Part shown: in pieces, positions 48,737-60,200 of the stretch
Layout: each line of letters opens with the position of its first letter
Position numbering within the stretch: position 1 is the stretch's first letter
NCBI GenBank assembly: GCA_012064415.1
Contig: SSNU01000123.1
Location: 1-64,000, forward strand
DNA length: 64,000 bases
DNA from: Gyrodactylus bullatarudis
Taxonomy: Eukaryota; Platyhelminthes; Monogenea; Gyrodactylidea; Gyrodactylidae
Reading direction: 5' to 3'
Translations under genes and position numbers: made by a program
The notes under the pieces: model-generated
Told to the model about the DNA's origin: nothing
Seen by the model: the letters and a program-made list of their open reading frames with translations, nothing else
Database searches by the model: none

Positions 48737-51700
48737 ATGAGTAGAACTGATGACAATACTCTTGTTACCAAAAATTCAAAAAGCAATAGAACCCTTTCTA
48801 ATGATACCAAATACAATTTGAACCCAACCAATTCGCCTGAGACGAAAACATCAGATTGTGAATATCATTTCAATTTGGCTTACTTGTACATTCTATGGAT
48901 GTTATCAAAAGAGGGTTGTCTTAACCATGCTTTCATGAGAACTAAAGTACTTTTTATAACATGGTTGAGCATCTTCATAATCGTTTATTACTCTGTCTAT
49001 TATTTTTCCTGGGAAATTTCACAGAAATATCATCGAAAGGAAATTTATCAGGTCCTCTATCCAGAATCTAGAATGATCAAGTTTCCCTGGGTAGTCATCT
49101 GTCCCGTCCATAAAAGAATAGAAAATCTGAGGAGAAAGCGTCTTGATGTTATGCGGAAATATTCCAAAGCTGGATTCCATATTGACGAAGAAAAAGCAGA
49201 TATGGTTGTTTTGTTGAACTCAAACTTTGATTCGTCAGAAGTTTCTCTCAAGGATGAATTTGTTAGTTCAATTCAGGATTGCTACTTTAATCGTAAACCC
49301 TGCGGGGGTGAGTCATTCGAGACAATTCAACACTCGACTTATGATGAGTGCTATGAATTTGTTGGAGAAGATGACAACTTGGTTCCCCAGAATGAGGGAC
49401 TTGAAATGACTCTGAGAATGCCAGTTAATTATACAGATGATGATTTAATTGTTATTCAAGATATCGAAGTAAGATGAACCCCAAAAAAATTCTTGACTTT
49501 TCTCACCAGATTTCATTTTTTCATACTTTGAAAATTTTGACGAACAATAAAAATCTCACTCAGGATTCTAATCAATACCAATATCAAATTAGTTTTCACG
49601 ATAAATTGATCAATGATTAACAGCCATAGAAACCAGTTTATTATCACATATGGACTTTAAGGAACTAAAACTGATGAAACCGTCAGTTAATTTTTAAAAA
49701 TAATCTTTGAGCTATTTCTAAATCATTTCCACCATTGCTGGCTGACTCAACTCTTTAAATGCTTCTATTAAATGAACAAAATTTCAACGTGTTTTATTTT
49801 ATTATTTATTACTTTTTGAATTTCGAATGTGAAAGAATAATGACATATAAATTTAGAGAGTATTGAGAACGTTGAAAATTTTTAATTTAACGAAATTTTT
49901 AAAATTTAATACCAAAAGTATTTAGACTAATCTATAGAACATTTGCCCCCTCTGATTTTTCTGAATGACAAAGAGACTAAGGGCTTTTTAACATTAATGA
50001 AATGAAAACGAATTCTTTGTGCGGTTATTAAAAGACTAACACGATTCAAAGTAAACTTAGAGAGAAATAAGAGGGGGCAACTGTTCTCTAACTGTGTACT
50101 CATTCATACGATAAAACCTAAGACCAATGAAAATCAATGATTTACTCTGATTGGTTCAAAAATAATTATTCAATAAAATTTGAGTTGAATCAATAATTTT
50201 CTTCGTTCCAATAGATGGTAACAGGGTTTAATTAGTTCAAGATTTCAATATTTGGCTATCTGAGAGATTTGATGAAGTTTGAAGAAAATGATAAGAAAGA
50301 AAGGCTTTTTATTTGAATTAGAGGGAATAGCTGGTTAAAATAATTATTAGTAATTTTTCATCTTTCCCTATAATTTAATATCAATGGTATTTGGATAATT
50401 TTTGTTATACTAAGCATTTGGTATTTTATCTGTAGGATATTGTCGAAAGGGGCCGAGAGCCAGGTATTAATCTTGTGATATATGAAGAGGATAAATTTCC
50501 CACTGGCGAACTTAGGGAAACCGAGAATGCCTATCATATTGGAGCAGGTATTGCTCAGAAAATTCTCGTCAACGGTTGGATCCAAGAGAAGGTCAAAGAT
50601 TCAATGAACGGATGCTCTGATAACTATATAAAGATGCAGTAATTTAAAAATATTTTCTTGATGATTTAAGTAGTCATATCAAATTTTAGAGAACCAACAA
50701 TCAGCAAATTAAAAATAGACCAAAAGTAGAAACTCGCAATCATCCGTCTCTCAAACAATTTGAAATTTTTTAGAGATTGACGATTGAGAATTTCTATGTT
50801 GTATCAAAGTTACTTTGCTAAGGGGTAAATACAGAAACAATAGGTAGGGTGATTAAATCGTCAAAAACAATAGGTTTCAGGTGAAGTATAATATAGGTGA
50901 TATTCGAAAGATGAATTACCCCATTCAACTTCACTTATACCACCATTAAAGCTTTAAGAATAGTTCAAGTTTGAATTTATATCCTGATTTGATAGACAAA
51001 ATTGATTGTGAAAATTGATTTCAATCGAAATACAGAATTCACCCTAATTTTATGGGCTAAAAACAAATCCGTGAATACATATGTATTATGTCATAGCTAT
51101 GAACACGTAATACAGTACAGTATTTTATAAAAATTATAGCTGTAAACAGAGTGCCAAATGTCCATTTGGGTATGAAGAGGAGAAGGAGTCTCTCTCCACA
51201 TGTAGAAATCATGTAATCTTCAAGAACCTCAAAGGTGAATGCAATTGCCTGAGTAACAAAATTAACAAATTCTTTGAAGAGAAAGAGGAACGCCTCAGTT
51301 TTTGTCGATCAACGGTTAATTTGACAGAGGAAACACTCCGCAAGAATTTGTTATGCCTTGAAAAGTTTGAAGAGACAAACGCGTATTATGATCTAGTCAA
51401 AGACTCTGGAGGCGAATTCAAGTTCTTCATCGAGGGTGATTCGATATGTAAGCCAAGCTGTATAGAGGTATGTTTCCCAAATGAGATTTTTATTATGATT
51501 TAGCCCTTAGAGTTTTTTTTTCATGACTCGCATTTGATTTTTTGCCCTGAAAATACACTGATTACGAATCTACAGTTATCTTTAAAGCTTTAACAGATAA
51601 AGTTCAGGCAATTATCTATTTGAATTCAATGGGTATAATTACTCAATAAAAGTTATCTTATTCGACACTGCGAAATAGGTTTCCAAAAAAAACGTTTTGA

Positions 51701-54700
51701 AAAGAACATTTTGGTAAAAATCAACTTTCTTCAAATGAGTGTTTGACGAATGATAGAACTACGATCTTTGCGTATTAGAAAAGATAGATTTCCTGTCGCA
51801 TGGTAGAAATTACTCAGTGGGACGCTAAGGGTTTGATCATAAAGTAATGTCGGAAATCAAGTTCCCTAGCTTATTTCAGAAAATTATGAATTCCGTCAAA
51901 AATATAGTGGTCGCAAAATTTAGGTTTTCACTTTAATTTTTCCTTTTCTGTAACTTCCTTATTTTAGATCCAATTCTAATAAAACATATACCAATAGATT
52001 TGTTACAGCCCATACAACATTTTGATGATGTTATTTTTACAAATTCATTCAACGGTATTTGAAAAATTCAAAAATACTATACTTCATTAAGATACAAAAC
52101 GCAATATTTATGTTTTCACTTTTTCATAATTGATTCTATCGGTAAGTAAGCAATGATAAATTAAGTATGATAAATTAATTTTCATGAAATTTTTGTAGTT
52201 CAACTACTGAAAAAACAATTTTCATGCCTAATCGAAATCGGCTATTCACAAAAGATCGTTTGAATGAGCTTTTTGAGCTCAAGAAATGAAATTTAAGCAA
52301 CTGAGTAATAGCCAAATTGCTTTGTTGTTCGTTTACAACCATCAACAACCCTCTAAAAAGAAAGGGGTACAAGAAAAAATTATTTAAGCGAGGTTCTAAG
52401 CCTAAAATTACTAATTTGATGTTGGGAAAGATCAAAAGAAATTTTTTTTTGTTAGAAAAAAATTCTATATTGAAAAAAAAGATAAATACAAAAGTGAAAT
52501 AATTTGTACAATAATGAAAAATGTTTTAAAATCTGCATGTTGTGAGAGTCATAAATAATATAAAAATATCGTATCTGAGAAAAGTAATCATTGGCGTTAT
52601 AATAAATCTGAAAATTTTTAACGAAATCAAACTGGTTTTTGCTATTAGTGAAGATCAGGATAGAGAAGAGACTTAAAGTAATCAATTTTTGATCTTATAT
52701 GTTCTGTAATAGCTTTAATGGAATAAAGATTATCACAATTAGACAAATCAAATTTTTCATAAAGAATGTTATAGGAAGAAAGAAGAATATTATTTTGATA
52801 AGAAATGTTTCTTAAATTGTAATTTTGTTCAATTTTTATGGAGGTTTCTGTAAATTTTTTTATTATGAAGGCAAAACGGCGAATCCATAACAGCTTTAGA
52901 ACGGAAGCCGAGATACGAGCATTGTAGGACTCCAACTCGGGGTAGAGTGCGTATAGAAATCTACTTTGGATTCTGACGATATTTCGAACTTGTTCATTAG
53001 TTAAATTTTTTAAGGAAAGGAGAAATATAATCAAAATGTGTGAGAACTAGTGATTTATAAGCCTTAATTCTCAGGACTACTAATTTTGAGAATTTAAGGC
53101 TAGCAAAAATTGTAGAACTAATTTTAGGCAGATTGAAGTATGGATTTAATTTTAGTTTGTGATTTATACCGAAACCTAGATCAGAAGTAAAGGAGACAAT
53201 TTCTCCAGGAAGTAAAAGCGATTCAAGGAGGGTTGTAGGGAGACCCAATGGGAGCATTATTTTGCTTTTATCTCTATTAATATAAAATATTTATGATTGA
53301 AAAAGATGGGAAGAATTGTTCACAGATAAGAAATGAACTGAATCTCAACATTAGTTTACGAACACTCCAAAATGCTGTCAAGAAAAACCTTGGATGTCGT
53401 TGGAGGAAGGCAAAACAAGTTTGTTTCTTATCTGAAATTGATAAATCGAGACGCCTAGATTGGGTCAAAGGAAAAATAAGAGAGAACTTTGATTGGAAAC
53501 TAAAGCCATCAGGGCCGTCTAAATTGAATTTCTTCTCATCTGAAAATATGGCTCTTTTATTTGAAATAACCAAACGAGCATTTCCTGATCATAAGCTTCA
53601 GGTACTCCCCAGAACAACGAAATTGATTCCCGATTTAAACAAGGATTCAATCCCTTGGCTTGAAAGAAAAGGAGTTATATACTTGTTCAAATGTAATTGT
53701 GGTTCTTCTTACGTTGGGCAGACAGTGAGACCAGTCAAGGTATGAATAAAGGAACACCTCAGTGCGGGAAACAAAGGCAGCTCAGTTCAACAAATCACAC
53801 TGCTGATGTGAACAACTTCAGCATATTATATCAAGTCAATCCAAGTGATTCACGTTCAACCAAGGAAAACCTGCTACCCAGCCAATAGGAAAGCTGGAGA
53901 AGATAGGCCCAAAACATAAAAAGACCAGGTATATAAAATTAAAAAAAAACCATCCCTTTTTTCTTTTGTGTAGGCTTGAAAAAAAAACGAATATTTGTCT
54001 GGACGTAAAATAACGATGTAAATACGCCAGTTTTTTTACCCCCTTACATTTTAACAGTTTAAGCCTTTTTTATTAATTGGAGTCTGATATGAACTGTTGT
54101 TTCTTAAATTTTTTAATAAAATATACAACGTAAATTCATTCATAAGACTATCGATTTTATCATGATCTGTTGTATTTGTGAAGAAAACTTGAACAAACTG
54201 ATTTCATTGGTTAATTTATGTTTTTAAATGAACCAATCAGAATAAAGCAAGAATTAAATATAGCTAAAATTTAAAATTTAGCAAATGAAATTAGCTAATA
54301 ACTACCGAAATTTGAGGTAATTATAAAAAATGGTTAAATAGAATTTTGTAGAGAAAAAAATTTTATTCAAGATTGTCGAAAAAAAACTAAAATACCTTTC
54401 TCAGTTTTTGAGTAAATCAGATTCATTTGTTAAATCAACACATATTGAATATAAAAAATTTCGCATATATTTGACTTCTGCGCTCTTTTACGGGGACAGT
54501 TAATTGAATAATACCTATAAAACGGTTACCATTCGATTCCTTATCTATTCTTCTTTTTAATGATACTAATTTTGTTGCTATGTTATCAATGATATCCGAT
54601 GAAAATGACATTTTACAACTCAATAGCTAGAAAATTGTGCATATTTGCATATGGGTCTATAACTCAGCTTCTAGACGTTGAAATTAAATTTAAAGGCAAG

Positions 54701-56694
54701 ATTCGGAATCAGCATTAAATTTCGCACCAGAAATGCATTGTCTGAAAAAAATCTCCTCAAAAAAAGTTGCCCATCACCACCCGTGTGATTTTTGATTAAT
54801 TCAATCAATCCTGTTCCTGACTCTCATATTCCAGTCACACTTGAAATTATAGTTGTCAAACTTCAAATGAGCATAACTTTGTTATTTGATAAGATAACGA
54901 GCTAATTTTTTTGCATAACAAACATAAGGCCATATCAGGCCATCCCTACCATATAACAAAAATTTTCTTTACTAAATCTGGGGAATGATTTAGCCTATCA
55001 GAGGATCCCAATTCTGTTTATAATTTTGTATAAATATCTAGCCGATGTAAGAGTCTGATGAGAACCGGTGAAATAAAAGCTTTATTACTAATTATTCACT
55101 TGTCTTCCAATCCTCATAATGAATTTTTCATTAAAATCAGAATCTAATATATTTGAAGAAGTTCGGCAATATTTCCCACAAAATTTCTTTTGTCTGTTTG
55201 CGATTTTGAACGATATTTTGGTTGCCAACGATAACTAAGGCCAAACACTCGAAAGAAATTTTGGTGGTGGCTCAGTAATGGTCTGGGGAGGCATCAGTTA
55301 TGGAGGGACTCTGAGGCTAGAATTCATAAGCTCCAAGATGAGTTCAGAAACCTATCAAAAAGTTCTTGAAAACTCCCTGATACCATTTAAAGAAGAGATA
55401 TTAGAAAATGGATTGATTTTTCAGCATGATAACGCGCCTTGTCATCGATCTAAATCTACTAAAGAGTTCTTAGACCAAGCTGGTATAAATATCATGGACT
55501 GGGCACCTAGAAGTCCTGATCTCAAACCAATTGAGAAAATATGGGGAACTCTATCTCAGAAAGTTTAAAAAATGGGAAGCAAAACAGAAGAATTCAAGAA
55601 CTGAAAGATGCCATCACTAAAGAGTGGGATTCTTTTAGAAAAAATGATCTTGATCCCTATCTTATGTCTATGTATCAAAGATGTATTGATGTCATTGAAA
55701 ATAAAGGGGATTTCTTGAAATAAAAAAGTGAAAACATAAATAATGCGTTTTTTATCTTAATGAAGTAATATTTTTGAATTTTTCAAATACCGTTGAATGA
55801 ATTTGTAAAAATAACATCATCAAAATGTTGTATGGGCTGTAACAAATCTATTGGTATATGTTTTATTAGAATTGGATCTAAAATAAGGAAGTTACAGAAA
55901 AGGAAAAATTAAAGTGAAAACCTAAATTTTGCGACCACTATACATATATAGAAATTTCATTAGATTTCTTTTTTTATATCAAAGAAAACTTCATTTTATA
56001 TATTAAAACTTTATTTTTCATTAAGAAGCTATTCAATAAATAATTTATTGATCTTCAATTCGAGCTAAGTTTGAAGAAAATCCCTCAACAGACTCGACAT
56101 TTTATGGTCCAAAGTCATAAAAAAGGGCTCTAAGTTGAGTCGGAAACTTTTTATTGAATAATTTCTTAGTGAGAAATAAAGTTGCTTCATTGATAAACAA
56201 AAAAATCTAATGAATTTTCTTGATTTTTGACGGAATTCATAATTTTCTGAAATAGGCAAGGGAACTTGGTTTCCGACATTACTGTGGTAACCTTACGTTG
56301 CTGAAAATATTAATTATCCCTTTTAGACTACGTATACCGTAAAGGAAGTTGAAAACTTTGATCTGGGTCCAGAGATGAAGGATACCTTGCATATTTCGAT
56401 ACAAGTTGATTTCAATGAAGTCAACTTGTGGGTATGTTTTTGAATTTTATCCCATCATGCTTTAAAAGCTGACTCCTTTCATTCATTCTAATCAAATATT
56501 ATTTTATCATTTAGAAAAATGAGCCTGTTTACTCAACAGCGGAGTTTCTCCTACTACAAATGTGTTTTTGGAATGCATTTTCATCAATGACCCTAATCGA
56601 CTTTCTGATATGTCTAGCACTGTTTGTAATTGTCATTTTTCACATCATCTCGGGAACTTATTATTACATCAGTGATAACTATCGAGCGCGATGA
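48737..56694 (+). CDS. DEG/ENaC family (pickpocket-like) sodium channel subunit
   Basis: Five exons: 48737-49468, 50436-50638, 51140-51467, 56327-56431, 56515-56694; all in phase, 515 residues. Cytosolic N-terminus, TM1 at about residues 70-90, then FPWVVICP after TM1. The Cys-rich extracellular region carries CYFNRKPC, a GLEMTLRM strand block, the NLVIYEEDKFP knuckle-type segment and many paired Cys in exon 3. TM2 is in the last exon (NAFSSMTLIDFLICLALFVI). The G/S-x-S selectivity filter corresponds to AFS here, so its first position is Ala. The family forms trimeric amiloride-sensitive cation channels gated by peptides, acid or mechanical force. The stop is followed at once by AATAAA (about 56696). 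Intron 3 (4.86 kb) carries nested transposons. Partner, ligand and tissue cannot be told. Confidence 0.88.
49936..50095. mobile_element. MITE (CATTTGCCCCCTC … GAGGGGGCAACTG), single-unit copy
   Basis: Inverted ends ACATTTGCCCCCTCTG and AAGAGGGGGCAACTGTTCT enclose about 120 bp matching one unit of the tandemly duplicated copy at 10.8-11.1 kb. It lies in intron 1 of the DEG/ENaC gene. Confidence 0.65.
52224..52490 (+). pseudogene. Tc1 transposase N-terminal fragment
   Basis: Starts MPNRNRLFTKDRLNELFELK; stops appear as TGA in place of probable GGA and CGA, then KLLCCSFTTINNPLKRKGY gives the recognition helix of a Tc1 paired-like domain. The fragment ends at the LINE insertion. Confidence 0.7.
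52490..53288 (-). mobile_element. LINE 3' fragment (non-LTR retrotransposon) inserted in Tc1
   Basis: Minus-strand frames at 53257-52997 (SFTSDLGFGINHKLKLNPYF … LVLTHFDYISPF) and 53034-52645 (NIVRIQSRFLYALYPELESY) match the C-terminal part of LINE reverse transcriptases (…DLGV.FD..L.F…, …IQ.RFL…). The frame changes between them. The 5' end is truncated, as is usual for LINE insertions. The resemblance is to Jockey/CR1-like types; no closer assignment. Confidence 0.65.
53294..53575 (+). pseudogene. Tc1 transposase middle fragment with a micro-inversion
   Basis: The plus-strand frame carries the second helix-turn-helix (IRNELNLNISLRTLQNAVKK) and RRLDWVKGKIRENFDWK. Directly after this, about 53499-53560 reads in reverse complement as KRAIFSDEKKFNLDGPDGF, the segment with the first catalytic Asp that should follow in the plus direction. 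So about 60 bp are inverted at the junction with the Penelope-like fragment. Confidence 0.75.
53560..55190 (+). mobile_element. Penelope-like retroelement fragment with GIY-YIG endonuclease
   Basis: About 53565-53745 encodes RKGVIYLFKCNCGSSYVGQT, then VRPVKV, a GIY-YIG nuclease signature (GVIY … YVG … R). A TGA then replaces an expected CGA; the frame resumes as IKEHLSAGNKGSSVQQ. GIY-YIG at the C-terminus is a hallmark of Penelope-like elements. The reverse transcriptase is missing. Sequence to about 54.0 kb fits a 3' UTR; 55030-55190 carries TATAAATATC, the GTCTGATGAG…GTGAAATAAAAGC motif and a repeat shared with 4.43-4.69 kb. Whether that last piece belongs to the same element is uncertain, and the right boundary is approximate. 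Confidence 0.6.
55240..55723 (+). pseudogene. Tc1 transposase C-terminal fragment (DD34E)
   Basis: GGGSVMVWGGISYGG leads to FQHDNAPCHRSKSTKEFL, then WAPRSPDLKPIEKIWGTL. The second catalytic Asp and the final Glu are separated by 34 residues, as in Tc1 elements. A frameshift after SQKV at about 55565 moves the last 50 codons (…DAITKEWDSFRKNDLDPYL…) to another frame. Confidence 0.85.
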
Positions 56695-57279
56695 AATAAA
56701 AGTTTATAACATGGACTCTTTACTTTTTTTTAGAATAAATATTGATTTATAAATTTCCTAAAACCTTTTTAGACTGAATAAAAACACCTATTCTAAAAGT
56801 TTTTAACAATTACCCCTGCCCAAGCGATAACGTCACCCTTGAGTCATAAAAATGATCAAGTTAAATTAATTTCAATTTCAAAGATAAACATTGTGTAGAA
56901 TAAAAGTATAAAGAGCTATTAAAGAATCTTATGAAGACCATTAAAAGTTTTCTAAACACGTATTAAAAAGCCATTTTAACTTAATTTACTTATAAGTAGT
57001 GTGACTGCATTTATGATTCTCGTTATATTTCACGAAAAAAACTGATCATTCTCAGTAAATGGTTAATTGACTGAGACCATAGATCAGAATATATTAGATC
57101 AGGAAAAAAATAACAAATCTGTGTTTAGCAGTGTTTGAAAACTTGCTGAGTAGACATGTATGAAAAATTTCCAGTAATCAATTATTATTTCTTAGTCAAT
57201 ATTTGTCCTTTAGTCGTAAAATAAAATGAATTTTAAATCAAAAAAAACTTTCAAATCTTAATTGACCACATAGGGGATC
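56695..57279. other. intergenic region between DEG/ENaC channel and pseudoprotease
   Basis: AATAAA right after the channel stop is its likely poly(A) signal. The remaining 0.5 kb is AT-rich and must include the pseudoprotease promoter; nothing specific is seen. Confidence 0.5.
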
Positions 57280-60200
57280 ATGCTGTTGTCAATATCAAAG
57301 AGTATTCTAATCTGTTGCTTAATAATTCGTGTTTATGGAATATATAGAGGAGAAGTGGTATTGGATCCGATTGATTTCAAATCAATGTCAGGGCTAGTCT
57401 CTAACTCTTATATTTGTGGCTCGAGTATAATATCGAAAAATTACGTGCTCACTTCTGGAACATGTCTATGTCAGTATAATCAAACTGAGGTGAGTTGTCT
57501 TCTTGAATATAAAGCTAGTTAATATGAAGCTGGGAATTTATGATTTTTACGAATTTGATCAGAATTTTTTGGAATCTAGATCATGAGGCTCACTTTCACG
57601 ATATGGAGAAAAATCAATTTGTGAGGAAATTATGGCTAATTTCAAATCTTAAAGTAGCGCCAAACTCCCATTTAGTGAATTTTGAGTTGAGAATTTTTGC
57701 TGCTTTCAACATGAGAAAGGGAACAAAAGTTTATTTTAAGGATGACGATTAGGCAAAGATATCAAATATGCTCAATCTGATTTTGAGAATCAACTCATCA
57801 TCGTGTGAAAATTGAATTTTTATTTTTTGATCATTCTCCCTACTCGAGATCCCTCTTTCATGTTGAAAACTGCCAACTTTTCCAATTTAAAGTTTAAAAA
57901 AATGGTGCTACTTTAAGATTTGAAATTAGCCATAATTTCCTCACAAATTGATTTTTCTCCATATCGTGAAAGTGATCTAGATTCCAAAAAAATCTTGATC
58001 AAATTCGAAATGAGCATTTTGTAAAAATCATAAATTTCACATCTTCATATTAACTAGCTTCAAAATATATTCAAGTTTTGATTAATTTGGTTAAGAAAAT
58101 TTATGTATCGTCTATTGTTGAGTTATATATAGATTCAGAAACCTCATTGAATCGGTTTAGTTAGAAACTGAATAATAGTGTGGTAAATCCTCAAAACTAT
58201 CCAAAGGATAGTATTCATAGTCATCCCCATTGTGTGTCTATCTATCACTCAAAGTTTCCCAAAAAAAAAATGTAAAAATGTGAGATACATCAATGCAATG
58301 AAGAACGAGTAGGGTATTGTAGTCTTAACACGAAGGACAAGAGATTCATGATAGAAAGATGATTTGAACAGGAAATAAATCAGAACTAAAAATTAAGAAT
58401 CTACAAAATTTCATTATAATTAGTCTATTGGGAATCTGATAGTAAAATCTATTTTGGAATTTGTAAGTTGAATATTGATTGATTCTGATTGGCCTACTCG
58501 AATACTATTGGTCTAAATGTGATGAAATTTGGGGCAGGAACATTCGAGAAGTATAGATAGAGTCAACTTCGTGTTTTACACAAGTGTCGTGTCACTTTAC
58601 AGAGCATTTGACATATTATTTCAGTTTTATTTAAACTTTACTGGCTCTTTGAAAACAAACAATGGGTGTCAAGTACAATATTTTCTGCTAACTGATTAAA
58701 TAAAATCAAAAAATCAAGAATTCGGATCCCACAAAATATTTATTCAGATAAATGTATGTTAATAATAAAGCTAATTGATATGCAGTTGGGAATCTATAAT
58801 ATTTACAGAAATCTCGATTTTTTCATCAAGAATTCGAATTTCTTAAAGATTTTCTGGAATCCTACTCATGCTGCCCACTTTTATCAGTTGAAGAAAAACA
58901 TTCTGAAAAAAATTATTTTTATTTAAAATATGGACATTTTTCAAATTCCCATTTGGTGGCAAAATCCCATTTTTTCGAACTTTGAGCTGAAAATTTTTAA
59001 TTATTTGAAAGGTAGAGGTTGATCAAAAGGGGTTTTTCAGGATCAAGATTAGACAAGAAAATCAATTCAACTGAATCTGATCTGATACATAACCTTATTA
59101 TCGTTTGGGGACTGAAAATCGATTTTTTGATCATTTTCACTACTAATAATTCAAAATCTCTCGAAAATGGGGTAATTGTCGGGAATTTGACGGTGCTAGT
59201 CAGCTTTCTTGTATAATCTTGATCCCGAAAAACCTCTTTCGACCAGCCTCCCACTTTCAAATCATGTTTTTTATTATTCAACATATGATTCTGCAACTTA
59301 GATCATCTCAAAGAGCGTAATTTTCTAATACTGATAGCATTTTGAAATGTTCAAATATCTTTCTTCTAACCAAAGATATTTAGATTTGAAAATATTGTTT
59401 TAATTAATTTCTTTAATAATAAGGGGCTTACGTCATCGAACAAAGAGGGATAGAGAAGGAATGTGTGACTGACAAGACGCAACTTTTTGGACTTGGAAAA
59501 TTTTGGGGCTGGGAAAATTTTTCTACACTTATTCTACTCCATTACCATAATTTTTTAAGGTTTCTTTTCTTCGCCTGGTAAAAGGGGCCAACATGGGTAG
59601 GATTCCATAAAATTTTTAAATAATTCGAATTCTTGATGAAAAAATCAAGATTTCTGTAAAAACCATAGATTCCCAACTTCATATCAACCAATTTTGATAT
59701 ATATAACTCTAAAAGACTAGTAAGATTATCACAATCAGCTAATAATCAGATTAGCTATCAGATGTTTAAAACCCAGATCATGTTGCCTAATTTTACCTTT
59801 TGAAGATAAAAAATTTGTCAAAAAAATTAATTTTTAAGATAAATAAAATTCTAAATTTTCGATTTGATGCCAGTTTTCCCTTTGATGAACTTTGAACTGA
59901 AAAAGTTGACTGATTTGAAAGCGGCAGATTGGCCAAAAGAAGATTTTCAGGATCGAAATTAGACATGAAAATTAAATTCGCTACCTGTATCCTTATCGTT
60001 TGGGAGCTAAACTTCGATTTCTTGATCATTGCCTATTGCTTAATTTTGATCCTGAAAACGTCTTTTGATCAAGCCAGCAATTTCAAGTAATTATTCAAAT
60101 TTCCAGTTCTAAAAAATGGCAAATGTTTTTTTTTATGGTAAAGTGGACGTCATAAAACAAATTTCGAGTTAGTGCCGAATTTTGAATTTTTCGAAATAAG

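Larger units (their letters stand above)
51905..55942 (+). mobile_element. Tc1-type transposon with ~215-bp TIRs, interrupted by two insertions
   Basis: The left terminus TATAGTGGTCGCAAAATTTA and the right terminus TAAATTTTGCGACCACTATA are inverted; matching continues for about 215 bp (left about 51905-52120, right about 55725-55942). TA is the expected target site. Coding pieces run left to right: an N-terminal helix-turn-helix (from ATG 52224; two in-frame TGA), a second DNA-binding part (53294-53505), and the DD34E catalytic end (55240-55723). The gaps are filled by a LINE fragment and a Penelope-like fragment. The whole lies in intron 3 of the DEG/ENaC gene. Confidence 0.85.

Noticed and set aside
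55040..55072. Hammerhead ribozyme (CTGATGA … GAAA)
   Set aside because: The eight bases between the two core boxes cannot form helix II in this or any other copy, so it is reported only as a dispersed motif.
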